Positions 1 to 11,224 of a DNA stretch of 64,000 nucleotides are shown piece by piece. Origin of the DNA: Earliella scabrosa (Eukaryota > Basidiomycota > Agaricomycetes > Polyporales > Polyporaceae); assembly GCA_022605405.1 (NCBI GenBank), contig JABYQQ010000006.1, forward strand, positions 2,480,001 to 2,544,000. Reading direction: 5' to 3'. How positions within the stretch are numbered: position 1 is the first letter of the stretch; each line of letters begins with the position of its first letter. Under the pieces are notes generated by a model that did no database searches, was not told where the DNA came from, and was given only the letters and a program-made list of their open reading frames with translations. Both the position numbers and the translations under genes were made by a program.

Positions 1-570
1 CGCTGCTGCAATGGTACGCCAGAGGCAACCGTTCCGTGGACATCCTGAGTGGATCCCTCTCGATCGTCTCCACGATCCACCGGAGGTGCGGATGATCCAA
101 TCCACATTTACATGGCTTGCTCAATTTCGACGCAGGGACGGGTCTGGCGAGAAGACGATCCTCGCGGGATGGAGGCGAGAGGTCCTGATATGCTAGCAGT
201 GTTTTTTGTGAGTAGTTTTGATTGAAGATGACCGCGTTGCTGCTGATCGTGTTCTCGCATTGCAGGCCGTGCTTTTCTTGTGGTTCATTGTCTCGGTAGT
301 GTCCCGGGGCGAACCGATGGATGTGGCTAGGCAGAGACGGCAATTATTGCAACATGCTGGAGGACGTGTTGGTGCCAGAAACGCCGAGTTCATTGGATGA
401 TCAATCGCGTCTCCGGGACCTGCGATGTGTATAGTAGTGGGGATCCTATTTATGGGCATGTATGATCGAGCTTCTTGCGAGTATGTCGGCTCCCGTTAGG
501 CCTGGATTCTCCGCTCTCCACTAGGACGACAGCCCAGTGAGCAAGACAGAAGCGTCGATGTCACCGTCCA
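1..570. other. Left edge, no supportable gene
   Basis: Only short open frames with no recognisable domain, start context or splice pattern are seen. The right part probably holds the promoter of the gene that starts at 672. A gene lying mainly outside the window cannot be excluded. Confidence 0.4.
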
Positions 571-574
571 GTTC

Positions 575-580
575 TATAAA
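575..580 (+). promoter_or_regulatory. TATA box of the first CCCH/coiled-coil gene
   Basis: TATAAA lies 92 bases upstream of the ATG at 672, a normal distance for a fungal core promoter with a short 5' leader. It is the only good TATA element in the preceding 200 bases. Confidence 0.5.
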
Positions 581-671
581 CCCCACCGGCTTCGGCTACT
601 CGTCCCCATGGGACGCCTCGCCCCCTCTCCTTGAACTCCTCGCCCTCGTCCATTGCCCGTGAGCAGGAGCC

Positions 672-1886
672 ATGTCCCTTCCCTCGCCCCCGTCCTCCCC
701 AATCAGCACGACCCAGAAGCTCTGCGAGGCGCTGCTCGTCGACGAGGAGACCCGCTGTCCCACCCGCATTCCGCTCCGGGTTGCGGGGAGGTACTGCAGC
801 ACGCACGGGCGGGAGTACAAGGAGCTCACCAGGGCGTACAAGGAGGTGTCCGAGCGCGTCGTCGCCCTCAAGAAGCGTGCGTGCCTCTCCAGGAAGGACG
901 TCCGCGCGATTCAAGACGTCGTCGGGATCGAGAGCGCCCTGGCGGATGTCGCGACCTGGCGTGACGCGATCGCGGAGGAGATCGCGGGGAGGATGGTGCA
1001 GCATCGCCGCTTCTTCTTGGAGAGTAAGTCGTTTCTTTTGCTGTTCGGGAAGCTGTAGTTGAGGGGCGGAGGGTGAGCAGAAGACGAGGGCCACGAGCGG
1101 TGGCTTGCAAGTCTGGCTCAGAACCAAGCGAGGGCCGAGCAACTGATGAAGGATCTGCACCTCCGGAAGACCGCGATCGCGCGCGAGGAAGATCGACGTA
1201 GCGTCATCGCCGCATACCGGCTTGAACGCGAAGCATTGCACGCCGCAGACGAACGACGAAGACTTGCGAATGCGCACTACGCGGGGTGTGAGTCAACGAC
1301 TGCGACCACGATCCTCACCAACGCTCGCATGCCCCATGGATCGGTCCCCTCTCTGTCTGAAGCGTGGCGCGTCGCCTATAGCACGCGGACGCTCCCAACG
1401 AACGCACGATACGCAGCCTATGCCGAGCCAGCTGAGCGGGATGGCGCCCGGGCAACGCAGCCAGGGCGCTCGATGCCGGCGCGCGGTGGTTCACCCTTCA
1501 CGACGCTCCAAAGCACGACTATCGTTCCTACTTCGGCATCCATACCTGCATCCGGTAGGTTTCGAGCACAAGAACATATTGAAACCACGGGGAGGGCTGC
1601 GAGCGTCACTGCTTTTGGGGCATATGTGAACGCGCCTCGCTCTCGTGGAGCCTTCGACGGCCAGCAACAGTCGTTCGCGGCGGAGTCTGGCGGCACGCCA
1701 GAGTGTGGACCGAATCTGTACGAAGTGTTGGTGGTAAGCGCTGCGGCTTTGTACGGGAGATGCTCCTCAGTCGCTTACCGCTTCGTGTATGCCTAGGTAT
1801 TCGCGCTTTTGGTACTCGCAGTGCAGTGGGTGACTGGCAAACTAGGTGAGCGTGCATGCTTTCAGGTCGGAGACACCCGTCGTTGA
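672..1886 (+). CDS. CCCH-knuckle/coiled-coil protein with C-terminal membrane segment (copy 1)
   Basis: No function is known. The model has exons 672-1023, 1081-1733 and 1797-1886 and gives 364 residues. Exon 1 carries the family knuckle, C-x10-C-x12-C-S-T-H-G-R-E-Y, then a charged helix ending in R-R-F-F. The first intron is phase 1, and exon 2 opens with D-E-G-H and continues as a charged, probably coiled-coil helix of about 60 residues. A Ser/Thr/Ala-rich linker follows. The C-terminus (about residues 330-351, EVLV then FALLVLAVQWV) is hydrophobic enough to be a single tail-anchor-like membrane segment. The last intron splits this segment, is 63 bases long (a multiple of three) and ends in an in-frame TAG. 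The ATG has a good context (gccATGt). The knuckle resembles half of the zf-C3Hc3H pattern, but homology is not shown. Confidence 0.7.
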
Positions 1887-2049
1887 CTGTCCGGACAGCT
1901 TGGCCATCGGATCCCAACCCTCTTCTCTCTATCGTTTTCTGTCTCCTCGAGGATTAGGCTTGCTTCGGATGGAAGGAAGGAACGACTGCTATGAACGTGT
2001 GTACATTAGCTGCGCCTACGTATGTCTCGGCTCGGTTCTCGAGTGACAT

Positions 2050-2370
2050 CAGCTCTTTGCTCGTACCCGCCCACCGGTCTCTCGACTCGACGTCACCGAG
2101 AACTTGAGCATGCGCGCACCTCAGCAACGGCGATGACATCGGAAGACCTTGACGAGAAGGACGCCGCTTCCCCTGCTCCTTGGCGCCGCCTACCCACCCA
2201 GACTGCGCGCGACGTCACCGCTGCCCAGATGGAGCTCTCGGATTGCTGTTTCGCGAGTAGAGAGAAGATGTCTGGACCGCGGCATGAGGCTACCCACTGG
2301 CAGGTGCGATCGCGTACAGATGACGTCGACGGACGCAGAGAGGGTACGTACAGATGATAGTCGATAGACG
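2050..2370. promoter_or_regulatory. Cluster of GACGTC (CRE-like) palindromes, unit A
   Basis: GACGTC occurs four times in about 300 bases, near 2089, 2211, 2332 and 2368. Three of these recur at matching places in unit B. Such palindromes are typical bZIP (CREB/ATF-like) targets. They lie downstream of copy 1 and about 1.1 kb upstream of copy 2, so which gene they serve is open. Confidence 0.3.
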
Positions 2371-2689
2371 TCGAGACACCAGTAGCCTTCCTCCGCGAGC
2401 GATATGAAGAGAAGATGCCGCGGAGAGGGGGTCGGGGAGCCTGAGGTGCCAGAACCTAGAGTTCGATGGGAGAGCAGCCCGCTGGGGACGCGCGCATCGA
2501 AGCAGTAGTGGGAGATTGGTCAAGGAGGGCCCGTGTTCGACTGCGACGGGTTGTTCATGATGGGCGGGTGATGCAACAGGAGAGAAAGAGAATCCGACGT
2601 CGGGGAATGTCACGGTTCAATGTGTTGTGCGCGCGAGCGCTTGACGACCGGCATCTTCCGTTGTATCCCCATCGAAATTGGTGCTCAGC

Positions 2690-2712
2690 TCCTCCTCCTC
2701 CTCCTCCTCCTC
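2690..2712. repeat. CTC trinucleotide microsatellite
   Basis: About seven tandem CTC units sit between the two family copies, outside any supported coding region. The rest of 1887-3401 is the duplicated 3' flank plus sequence without a recognisable gene. Confidence 0.8.
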
Positions 2713-3401
2713 GTCGGTATAGCACTTGTATATATAGTACCCTTTCGGACTTCATCCGTCTGCCTTTGTACCGCCGCGACCCTACTACTCTCAGGATGGA
2801 GGTGTAACTCATCCGGCTGCAGGATTCGTGGACGTCCGCTTGCTCTGTGTCGCTGCTGTCGTCCTCTGCGCCTGGTATGCGAGGCAAGCGAGGTGCGTGT
2901 GTCGCGGACCGATCCCAGTCATGCGCCGAGGACCCTCGTCCTCGCCTGGAATCCAGTCCGAGGCCAACGCCTGCGTACGTCCATTGAGGCCCGCTCGTCT
3001 ACCGCTCGTTCAATGTCCCTCCTCGACTACCACCTCCATCCTCGAGCTCTACATGCGCCGTGTCGGTATCATTACATACCGGCGCCGTGTATGTGCCCTG
3101 CACATGTTCTGGACTGTTCAAGGTGCAGACCTTCGCGGGCGAGTTGGGGGGAGCGCGCGGGGCGCTCGGGGCCCGGGGATACATCCGCGGGGGTGCCAAT
3201 GAATCATATATAGCAGTCGGTGAACCATATCAGACGCAGAGTACATCCGGCCAGAAGAAGCGTGGACCATGCGTGTCCCGGGACATTGGACGCCCTCAGC
3301 CAGGCCAGGCCTTATACTGTTCCTTGTCCTCGACGGCCGTCCTCATCTCGCCGGTCTCCCTCCACCCAACGTGAATTCGAACCTCCTCCCCGCCCCCCAC
3401 G

Positions 3402-4605
3402 ATGCCGGCGGAGAGCCAGACGTACCCCCAGTGCGACTTTGGACACGACGGCACACACAGACGCTGCTCTGAACGCGCGTACACCAAGAACCCGGCACTC
3501 TGCCCCAAGCACCGGAGGGAGTACGCGCAGAAGACGAGAAAGTACAAGCAGTCGTCGACGCAGGTCGACCAGCTTGCAGCCCAGGCCGAGGGCTCCGACG
3601 CGGCGCTCGTGGCGCAGCTCGACAAGATGATAAGGGAGACGCAGGATCGCATCGGTGCGCTGGACGCAGAGATCGAGGGGCGCACGGAGCACCACACCCT
3701 CTTCTTCAGAGAACGTGAGTGCGGTCTATAACCTTCAGCTTCAGTGCCAACGATGTGGATGGACTCGGATCTGGGTTGCAGACAACTATGGACACGCCAA
3801 GTGGCTTGCGCATCGCAAGGAAGAGCGCACGAAGGCGCAAGCGCGGCTACACGAGTTGCGCGACAGTCTGGCCAAATACAGCGGCAGCACAGAGCCCCCG
3901 CCCGCCCCGACCCCTCCACCTACTAGCCATCCGCCCACTCCCAACCCTCCACCTACTAGCCACACAGTGAGCTCCTCCCACTTGGATCTCAAGCCGGATC
4001 AACGTGCTGTCAATGGGACGCAATCTAGGGCGCTAGGCGAGTCGACGAATGACCTCCCCACCAGCGCGCGCATGTCCCCCGGACCAGCCCCGCCTCCTGC
4101 TGAGACGACGAGCGTTGTGCATAACGCGCGGACGGTCTCAGCCAGCGCACAGAACGCAGGCTGTGCAGGGACAGCTGAGCGAAATGGCGTCCGGACGGCG
4201 CAGCTAGGGCAGCAGATGCCAGTGCGTGGTCGTTCACTCCTCACGACGCACCCGCTCCAGAGCACGACTGTCGCCCCGCCTTCGGCGTTGGCCACACCTG
4301 CATCCGGCGCGTTTCGAGCACAAGAACGCAACGGAGCCTCGGGGAGAGCTGAGACTTGGAGCGCCGCTGGATATGGGACGGCTGTGATTCTGAAGGTGCC
4401 TCGTGCTCGCGAAGATCTCGAGGGCCAGCGGACGTTGGTCCCCGCGGAGTCTGGCGACGGGCGAACGTGCGGACCAGAGCTGTGGGAGGTGCTAGTGGTG
4501 AGCGCTTTGCACAGGAGACTCGTCTCGAGGGCTGACCAGTTCGTCCATGTCTAGGCCATCGCGCTTCTGGTGCTCCTCGTGCAGTGGGTTACCGGCAAAC
4601 TGTGA
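3402..4605 (+). CDS. CCCH-knuckle/coiled-coil protein with C-terminal membrane segment (copy 2)
   Basis: Function unknown; tandem paralogue of 672-1886. Exons are 3402-3714, 3782-4497 and 4555-4605, giving 359 residues. Exon 1 has C-x10-C-x11-C-P-K-H-R-R-E-Y and a helix ending H-T-L-F-F. The phase-1 intron is followed by N-Y-G-H-A-K-W-L and a short coiled coil. A Pro-rich stretch (repeated PPPTSH) and a long Ser/Thr/Ala linker then shared with copy 1 follow. The tail reads LWEVLV joined to AIALLVLLVQWVTGKL and stops there, a good candidate tail anchor with almost no lumenal part. The last intron is 57 bases long, a multiple of three, and its AG lies inside an in-frame TAG. The conserved tail in both copies supports the exon model. 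Confidence 0.72.
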
Positions 4606-4859
4606 CTGAGCCGGAAAGGAGCTGGCCAGCTTTCGGAGGCTGGATGGCATCCGTCGTTCGTTCGCCTCCCGGGACAGTGTTCCTGTCGGATCTTTCTCCT
4701 CTCCTCTCTATCGTTCTCCAGCTTCACGTGTCGTGTAGGATCCAGCATGTGTCGGATGATAGGTATTCACGTCTGTAAGTATGTTGGCTGCGCGTATGTA
4801 TGTCTCGCTCCAGGTCTCGAATGACATCAGCTCTTGGCTTGTACGCGCGCATCGGTCAC

Positions 4860-5120
4860 CTCAACTCGACGTCACTGAGGCCTGAGGACCCGCGCGTGAG
4901 CGCACCTCAGCGACGACGATGACATTGACGGAAGACGCCGCTTGTAGCTTGCCCTCCTCCCTAGCGCCGCCCACCCAGACTGCGCGCGACGTCACTGCCC
5001 ACCGCTGACCAGAACGAGCCCTCGCATTCCCATATCCATGTCGCAAGTAGGGAGAAGATGTCTGAAGCGCGACATGAGGCTGCCCAGGTGCGCTCGCATA
5101 CAGATGACGTCGACGGACGC
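4860..5120. promoter_or_regulatory. Cluster of GACGTC palindromes, unit B
   Basis: Three GACGTC sites near 4869, 4988 and 5107 keep the spacing of those in unit A. Their retention in diverged flanks suggests they may matter, but no direct evidence exists. Confidence 0.3.
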
Positions 5121-5498
5121 AGAGAGGGCGGGGACGTGTACATACGGGTCATAGACACGAGGAGCACCGTGCCAACTGGGGGGAGCCCTACGACTGACTG
5201 ATCGCAGACTGCTGAGCAGGCGGAGACGGGAGAACGATGAGCCAGGGGAGTCCGGTCTACGTCCGCGAGCGGTATGGAAGGAAGGGATCAGATGATGGGA
5301 GGGAGGAGCAGACTCGGGGAGGAGCTGCGAGAGTGGGAGAGTGGGAGAGTGGAGAGGGGGGAGGGAGTGCGTTCGATGGCGAGGCGAGGCTTGAGGGAAG
5401 AGAGTTGGACGATGGGAGGGAAGCCCGGCCGCTGCGGACATGCGCGCATGGAAGCCTTACCGCTTGAAAGCTTGTGCTCGTATGACATTACTAGCGAA

Positions 5499-5540
5499 CG
5501 AGAGAGCGAGCGAGAGAAAGAGAAAGAGAGAGAGGGAGAG
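5499..5540. repeat. GA-rich simple repeat
   Basis: A purine tract of GAGA and GAAA units. It explains the low-complexity Ser/Leu-rich open frames seen on the opposite strand here, which are not taken as genes. Confidence 0.8.
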
Positions 5541-8401
5541 ATAGGTGGAGCGGTCGAAGATGCGTCGCCGTGTGGCCGTTGGGGCAGGGGCCGTCCGAGT
5601 CTGTCGATGCCGAACACGTTGCGGCGCCACAACGCCTCGCGAGGATCCTGAATCCTGAGCCTTGGTCCTGGGCGTGAGCAGGCACGCCCGTGGCCACTGC
5701 GAGAGTGCCAATGCAATGGGGAGGCTGAGGGGCTGCGGGCGCCCGAGAGTCGTAACGCCGGTGCGAGAATAGGAAGAAGGTACCGGCGCAGGGTCCATGT
5801 CGCCTGATCGCGGAGCTTTGAACGTTGAAACCTGAGTGCGTACGAACGGGGCCGACCTGGACGGGGAGTGTGCGATAGTGTGCGGCTGCATTCACGTTCT
5901 GCGTTCTGTGCGCTGAGCAGGAGGTACGTGCCCTAGCCTGGCCGCGGAGTGGTGCCACGTACGGTTTGGGCACCAAACACAGCGAGGACTCTCGGCGACC
6001 TAGCAAGACCAGTCACCGGGCTCTTCTCCCTTCACCGTCTTGGCAGCCTTCCCTTCCCCCACCTTCCATCGCGAGTCTGTTCAAGCTTCAAGTCCTGCAT
6101 TGACGTCCACAGGAACTTCCCGAATTGCGTTTCGCCCACCCCTCCAAGCGCGTCTCGAAAACCGCATCAGGGCGCGAACACCAGGGAAAAACAGGGATCG
6201 CGAGAGCGAGAGAGGGAGGCCCGGTACGTAAGCTGAGAAGAACGGGGGCGTGCACGCATCAGGTGCCTGCCAGCCGTCCCAGCACGCACCGTCTGCGAGT
6301 CTGCGACACACACACTGCAGTCACGAGACCGCACCCCCGGACGTCGCGTCGTGTGCCGAGACGGAATTGGGCAGTCGGTTCCTGGGCTCGAGGTGATCAA
6401 TGGTGCGCGAGAGAGCTCGATCGCCCGATGGATGGGGCGCGCGCTGCTGGTGGTGGTGCCATATATGGGCGCTGGGCCGTAGGGGGCAAGGGAGGCGCAC
6501 GGCAGGTGGAGTGACGCACGAGAGAAGTCCGGGGAAGGCGAAGAAGGCGAGAGAAGGGCGGGAGACGCCGCCGGTTGGTGGCTGAGAATCCGGGGAAGGG
6601 CGTCGAGTGCATCGGCTGGAAGGCTGGGTGCGAACGGCGTACATTTGTATGTGGTGTCTGCGCGGGACGCGGGAGACGCAGAGGCGATATGGGCGGCGCG
6701 GTTCGATGTAGGATGCGATGGGATCCGCTACTCGCAATCTGCACGCGAATCGTCATCGCGCATCGATGGTTCGACGCGCAGAGCAGAGCGGCGGGCGGAT
6801 GCGGATGCGGATGAGACGACGGTGGCGTGACCTGGAGTTTGCTGCTCGCAGAGTGGCGTGGAGCGGTTCTTGTACATACGTCCGCTCTCTCAGCGCACTC
6901 CGATCATGCATCATGAGCCTGAGCCTGCCGCACGCGTGCGCTGTGTCAGCCTGACATCGTGCGCTGACGGTCGTGTGCACGGCGAGCCCGACCGGCCGTT
7001 ATGTCGGATTATCGGGGCTGGCCGCTCGACCTGCCTGGACTGCCCGGACCCTGTCAATTCAATGCGATCTCATCCAATACGATCGACGAACCAGCTCATC
7101 GACTCGCATGGGCAGATGCCCCTGCACAGTTACAGTTGGCCGGGCTGAGCTCGAGAAGTCGCTGGGCAGTGCACGCACGCGCAGGGCAATGGCCCACTGG
7201 TCGAGAACGCGGCGGGCCCGTAGGGCGAGAGGCGGCCGGTCGAGAGACGACGTCACCGGGCCTAGCGGGGAATGGCGGACTTTGAGGCGCTCGCAGCGCA
7301 TTCCACGGGGGCGAGCGTGAACTTCCGCGCTGGAGCCGAGGGGCGAGCTGACGAATGGCCGCTGCGAGGATGTGGATTGTGGGTCGGGTGTTCTGCGGTC
7401 GAACGTCCGATGATGTCTGCTGGCCGACAACGGACATGACGTGACAGAGAGTATGCGGCAGAGATGTCTTGGAGACGCGCCACGATGGAGTCAGCTGCGT
7501 GCACCGAACGGGGCAGAGGGAATTCGGGGAGGGTGGCGATTCCCATAGAGGACAGAGCGAGGTTATACGGGCCCTGTCCGCAGCGAAAACACGATAATCG
7601 CGTGGAGGCGGGCACGCGCTGCTCGCTGGCCTGGTGACTCGCGAGAAGGGCGCGAAGGGAGAGGAGAGACGTTGGGTGGGCGTGGTCGAGTGCTGTGTGG
7701 TGGGAAGATGGCTGGGAATGGCGATGGGCGGTGCGCTGCTTCGCAAGGCACGGCAGGACTTCCGAGAGCGGTTCATTCGAGAGTTATGCTCTGTAAGATG
7801 GCGTGGATCGGTGCGCCCCGTATGTTGCTTGAATGCACCGGAAATGTCCCGACCGCACAAGGTTTGGGGGCACTTCGGGCGCAGACCTAGAGCGCGCCAT
7901 CTATGTCGAGAGACGATATCATGATATCTGGGCACTCGAAACAATAGCTTGATGAGAGAAGAAGGCAGGTATCTGCGGCGCCCAGCAAGGGAAGAGAGGA
8001 GTTCAGTATAGGCTTCTCGCCACTTGAGGGCGCGACCGGTTATCCTCGCGCGCCTATCAGCCGGCAACCCTGATAGCGTGCGCTGATTGGCGGGTCGCGT
8101 GCCACGTGGCGCATATTTACCCGTCGGCAGAGACTTATCAAAAACACATAAGTGCGAGGCCGGAGCGGGTTCCGTCAGTGAACCTGTTCTCCATCCCCCT
8201 CACCGCGAGGCGTTTGCCTCACCTTCTTCTGCGCTAGCTCGCCCTACATATACCCATCCGAGAACATACCCATCCTCTCCCGTCATCGCCTGCGCTCTCC
8301 CGACCCTCCTCTGCGACGCTACCCGACGCCAGCCTCGCCGCACCCTCCTCCAACACCCCCCAAGCCACCCCGCTCGTCGTCACCCGCACGCCCCCGCCCC
8401 C
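5541..8401. other. Long gene-free region upstream of the gene at 8402
   Basis: GC-rich, with several long open frames on the minus strand (one spans 7096-8067) that are rich in Arg, Pro and Ser and show no domain, no intron-exon pattern and no initiation context. I see no credible gene. The last few hundred bases probably hold the promoter and 5' leader of the plus-strand gene at 8402. Confidence 0.4.
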
Positions 8402-9196
8402 ATGACGGAATACGACTACTCCCCGGACGCCATCGAGCGTTTCCAGGCAAAAATGGCTGGAGTCGGAAAGTGGGCAAGCGACCAAAAGCATTACGCTCCG
8501 AAGTACTCCAACCCCTTCCTCCCGCCGGACATGGACCAGGCGTCCTCGTCCCGCGCCCGCACCCCTGTCCGCCAAGAGACATACCCCCAAGTGCAGCACC
8601 GAGCGCACGACCGGCCCCAGCCGGCTCGCTCACGAACACTTCCTGCCCCCGTCGTGACCGGTGCGAGTCCCGGGCACGGCCAGACATCCCGCGCCTACGC
8701 CTACGCGCAGCAGAGTGACCATCGGGCCCCACGCCCGTCGTCCTCACGCACCCATCATCGCTCAGGCTCGCAACCAGCAGACAGCCGCTACCCGTATCCG
8801 ACCGCTGTGGCTCCCGGCGCGCATCAGCGGGCATCGCCGTACGCTGCAGCGCCTCCGCCGCCCCCGCCGGGAGTGCGGCAGGTGGTCATGGATTACAAGT
8901 ACGTCCCTGGTCAGCCCATCATGCTCCCACAACCACGGTCGGGCGAGCGGTACATCGTCTACGCCCCGCCCGGCGGCCGAGTCGAGGTCGTCGACCCACG
9001 CAAGACGTCATCGCACTCCCGTTCGCAGTCGCGCAGCAGCGGGAGCAAGGCGAGCAGCCCGACGAAGAAGACGGGCGACCCGCTCTTCAAGCGGCTCATC
9101 ACGAACCTCACCCCGAACATCGAGTGGGGCGACAGCTCGCGCTCTGGCCGCTCGTCGAAGCGGGATGGCAGCAGGCGGCGCTCGGCGTCCCGGTGA
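8402..9196 (+). CDS. Disordered protein with conserved MTEY start (paralogue of 45582-47154)
   Basis: Unrecognised; one exon of 264 residues. It begins MTEYDYSPDAIERFQ and continues with a Ser/Pro/Arg/Gln-rich, probably disordered middle. Near the C-terminus is a hydrophobic strand-like stretch, RYIVYAPPGGRVEVVDP, followed by a Ser/Lys-rich tail with DPLFKRLITNL. The second gene of the window with this layout, at 45582, keeps the MTEY-x-PEAI start, the Y-x-V-x-x-P-G-x-x-V-x-x-V stretch and a terminal basic FFARIF patch, which supports both models. The frame is open upstream to 8087, but the family alignment fixes the ATG at 8402. No catalytic motif is visible; a scaffold or regulatory role would be a guess. 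Confidence 0.72.
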   Translation: MTEYDYSPDAIERFQAKMAGVGKWASDQKHYAPKYSNPFLPPDMDQASSSRARTPVRQETYPQVQHRAHDRPQPARSRTLPAPVVTGASPGHGQTSRAYAYAQQSDHRAPRPSSSRTHHRSGSQPADSRYPYPTAVAPGAHQRASPYAAAPPPPPPGVRQVVMDYKYVPGQPIMLPQPRSGERYIVYAPPGGRVEVVDPRKTSSHSRSQSRSSGSKASSPTKKTGDPLFKRLITNLTPNIEWGDSSRSGRSSKRDGSRRRSASR

Positions 9197-10367
9197 CGGT
9201 GCCCGCGCCTGCTCCGCGTTCCGTGCGTCCGACGCTCCGACGTCCGACGCTTCCCGTGTCTATTCTCTCACATTATGGCCATGGCAATGCTTCTGGACCG
9301 TGTACGTGCACGGCTTCCTTCATCTCCGCCTCCCCCCGCACTAGACACTCTCCTTAATCCCGACTGTGCTACCCTTGCTTCTCGCATCCGAACCCTGCCG
9401 CTCGCTAGTCCATAGATAATGTTAATATCTCGCGACTCCCCAACCAGTGTACTTTTACTCTCTCCCTCTCTCTGTCTCTCTGGCCCTGTTCTGGTTACTG
9501 TAACCCGTTGTAGTTGGTTATAGCTGTAGCCCTGTACGTAGACTTCATAGGTAGACACCGACTGCATGAATGACATGAATGAACATGAATGAATCCGACT
9601 CCTCTGGCGCGTGCGTGCATATGAATAGGCTCGCTGTCGCCTGGAGGGTTCACACAGACCGGCATTCAAGCTTCCAGTGTCGGAATCCGGTCCTGCGCAG
9701 ACGCTGCGGGGTTGTCGCCGTTCATTAGAGGCTGTTCCACACTTCGGTCGTATCGCCTTCCGCTGCTCGTTCTTCCCAGCTCCGTCCACGCATGCTACGC
9801 CCGGTCCAGGTGCCGCCACTGGTCGTCCCGAGTGCAGCCGTTCGTCCTTCATGCTGCCCCTCCGGTCCTCCTCTCCCGCCGTGCTGTATATTGTATATTG
9901 TATATTGTTGTAGGTCCACTTGCATGCACAGCGGGTCAGATCGAACGCGCGAGTAGTGGGGATGGGATCTCGATCAGGCAGACAAGACGTTGCGATCTGA
10001 GGTCGAGACGATCGTGATCTGGGCGACGGATCAAATTTAAATCTCAAAAAACCCTTTGTGGCGGAGTCGCGGAAGCATTTTGGGCGACATTGTCTTATCA
10101 GACCCTGTCTGTCCTTCTTGGGTTGGGTGTCCGCGTAGATGGGTGGGGATAGCGTATAAGGATTATGATACAGGCATACATAAGACTCGGGTTACACGTA
10201 GGTGAGAAGATCTGGTAGGAGCGGTGCCGACATAAATACTAGTAGGCGTACATCAGCTTCGGACGCTAGAACCGTACACTGTTACAGATACAGATATATA
10301 CAACCACCACGAACCGAGCCGACGAAGGAAAGCAGACGAAGTCCTGTTCGCTTCATCGCCTCAGGCC
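9197..10367. other. 3' flank, no gene
   Basis: Contains the probable 3' untranslated region of the gene ending at 9196 and of the minus-strand fragment ending at 10368. It includes a 7-base repeat (three copies of GTATATT) near 9885-9907 and several GAATGA repeats near 9575-9595. No coding potential is seen. Confidence 0.5.
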
Positions 10368-11060
10368 TCAGGGCTCCTCCACAAAGTGCGGCGCAAACTT
10401 CAGGCTCGGCGAGCTGCCCATCGGCGACAGCGGGATCCGCTTGCCCTCCATCGACCTGTTCGAGCGCGAGCTCGCCTTGGTCGTCGAGCCCGGCATCGAA
10501 ATCGAACGTTCGCAGTCGCAGTCGTACGTGTTCAAGTCGACCGCGGTGTGGCCGAACGCGATGTTCTGCAGGGGCACGGTGATGGTGTCGACGGCGGCGT
10601 GCCTTGCGTCGACCTCGCGCAGCTCGAGCATGAAACGCGCCATGATGATGGTGGAGAACCTGGAGACGGTGGATGGCACCGGGGTGAGTATGGTGACTCG
10701 TGATTATCAAGGGGAGAGAGGGAGGAGATGGTGGCGCACGCGGTGATGAAGCTGATCATCATGTCGGTGTACTGCACGCAATTGAACGGATGTAATGTGA
10801 GTGCTTTGCGCGCTCGAGATCCCTACTGCTGACTTGCCTCGAATATCTCCCCCAAGGCTACGCTCACGATGTAGGTGATCATGAGTATGCTGACAAGGGG
10901 AGTAATCCTTGTCAGTAGAGTGCACACGGAGTAGGCAACTGGACAGCGCACTAGAAGTAAATCGTGCCTGGGTACGCGATAGACATGAGACGGGTGCGCA
11001 TATAAGAGGTGAAAGTACGCCGTACCGTCCTTCATCAGCAAAAGCCCGAACGGCTCATAC
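10368..11060 (-). pseudogene. C-terminal part of a DUF6533-type membrane protein gene
   Basis: Read on the minus strand, 11050-11015 encodes LLLMKDGTAYF, matching the conserved LL-RDGT-YF motif of DUF6533-containing fungal membrane proteins. Downstream exons give hydrophobic pieces (LVSILMITYIVSV, TDMMISFITA). The last exon (about 10368-10670) has STIIMARFMLELRE, matching the conserved ISRFLLNLRE motif, followed by a polar tail. These proteins have about seven membrane helices and no known function. The matching N-terminal exon (LT-x-x-x-EV motif) was not found upstream, and a foldback repeat at 11078-11224 interrupts the frame just before the motif. I treat the locus as broken, though a short intact gene with unusual introns is possible. 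Confidence 0.4.
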
Positions 11061-11077
11061 TCGGCCCCGAGCGCCGG

Positions 11078-11224
11078 CGAGCGACGCAATCGCTTCCAAT
11101 TGGGGGCGAGCGCGCGCATTCGAGTGTTATCATTTTCCACTCGAGTATAATCGCGCAATCGGCCCGCGAGCCGATTGCAATCGCTGCGCGCGCGAGGGGC
11201 TCTCGTGCGCGATTGCATCGCTCG
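11078..11224. repeat. Foldback/MITE-like element with 16-base inverted ends
   Basis: The ends CGAGCGACGCAATCGC and GCGATTGCATCGCTCG are inverted copies with one mismatch. Inside are two more perfect hairpins: TCGAGTG/CACTCGA near 11120-11145 and GCAATCGGC/GCCGATTGC near 11155-11180. No coding capacity is present. No clear target-site duplication is visible, so a transposon origin is only likely. It sits inside a DUF6533-type gene. Confidence 0.55.

Larger units (their letters stand above)
560..2510 (+). repeat. Tandem segmental duplication, unit A
   Basis: This unit, containing the gene at 672-1886 and its 3' flank, matches 3290-5465. The non-coding match is clear: 2044-2240 aligns with 4820-5010, including the same spaced GACGTC sites and the same phrase around CACCCAGACTGCGCGCGACG. 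Similarity in coding exons is highest in the last third of exon 2 and in the terminal exon. Boundaries are approximate. Confidence 0.6.
3290..5465 (+). repeat. Tandem segmental duplication, unit B
   Basis: Second copy of the unit at 560-2510, with the gene at 3402-4605 and a diverged 3' flank. The phrase CGCGCATCGAAGC near 2491 aligns with CGCGCATGGAAGC near 5445, which marks the distal limit of the recognisable match. Confidence 0.6.

Noticed and set aside
561..1277. Minus-strand frame of 238 residues
   Set aside because: Lies antisense to the first family gene, whose exons, splice sites and motifs are conserved in seven relatives.
7096..8067. Minus-strand open frame of 323 residues
   Set aside because: Long only because the region is GC-rich; Arg/Pro/Ser-dominated, no domain, no splice or start signals.
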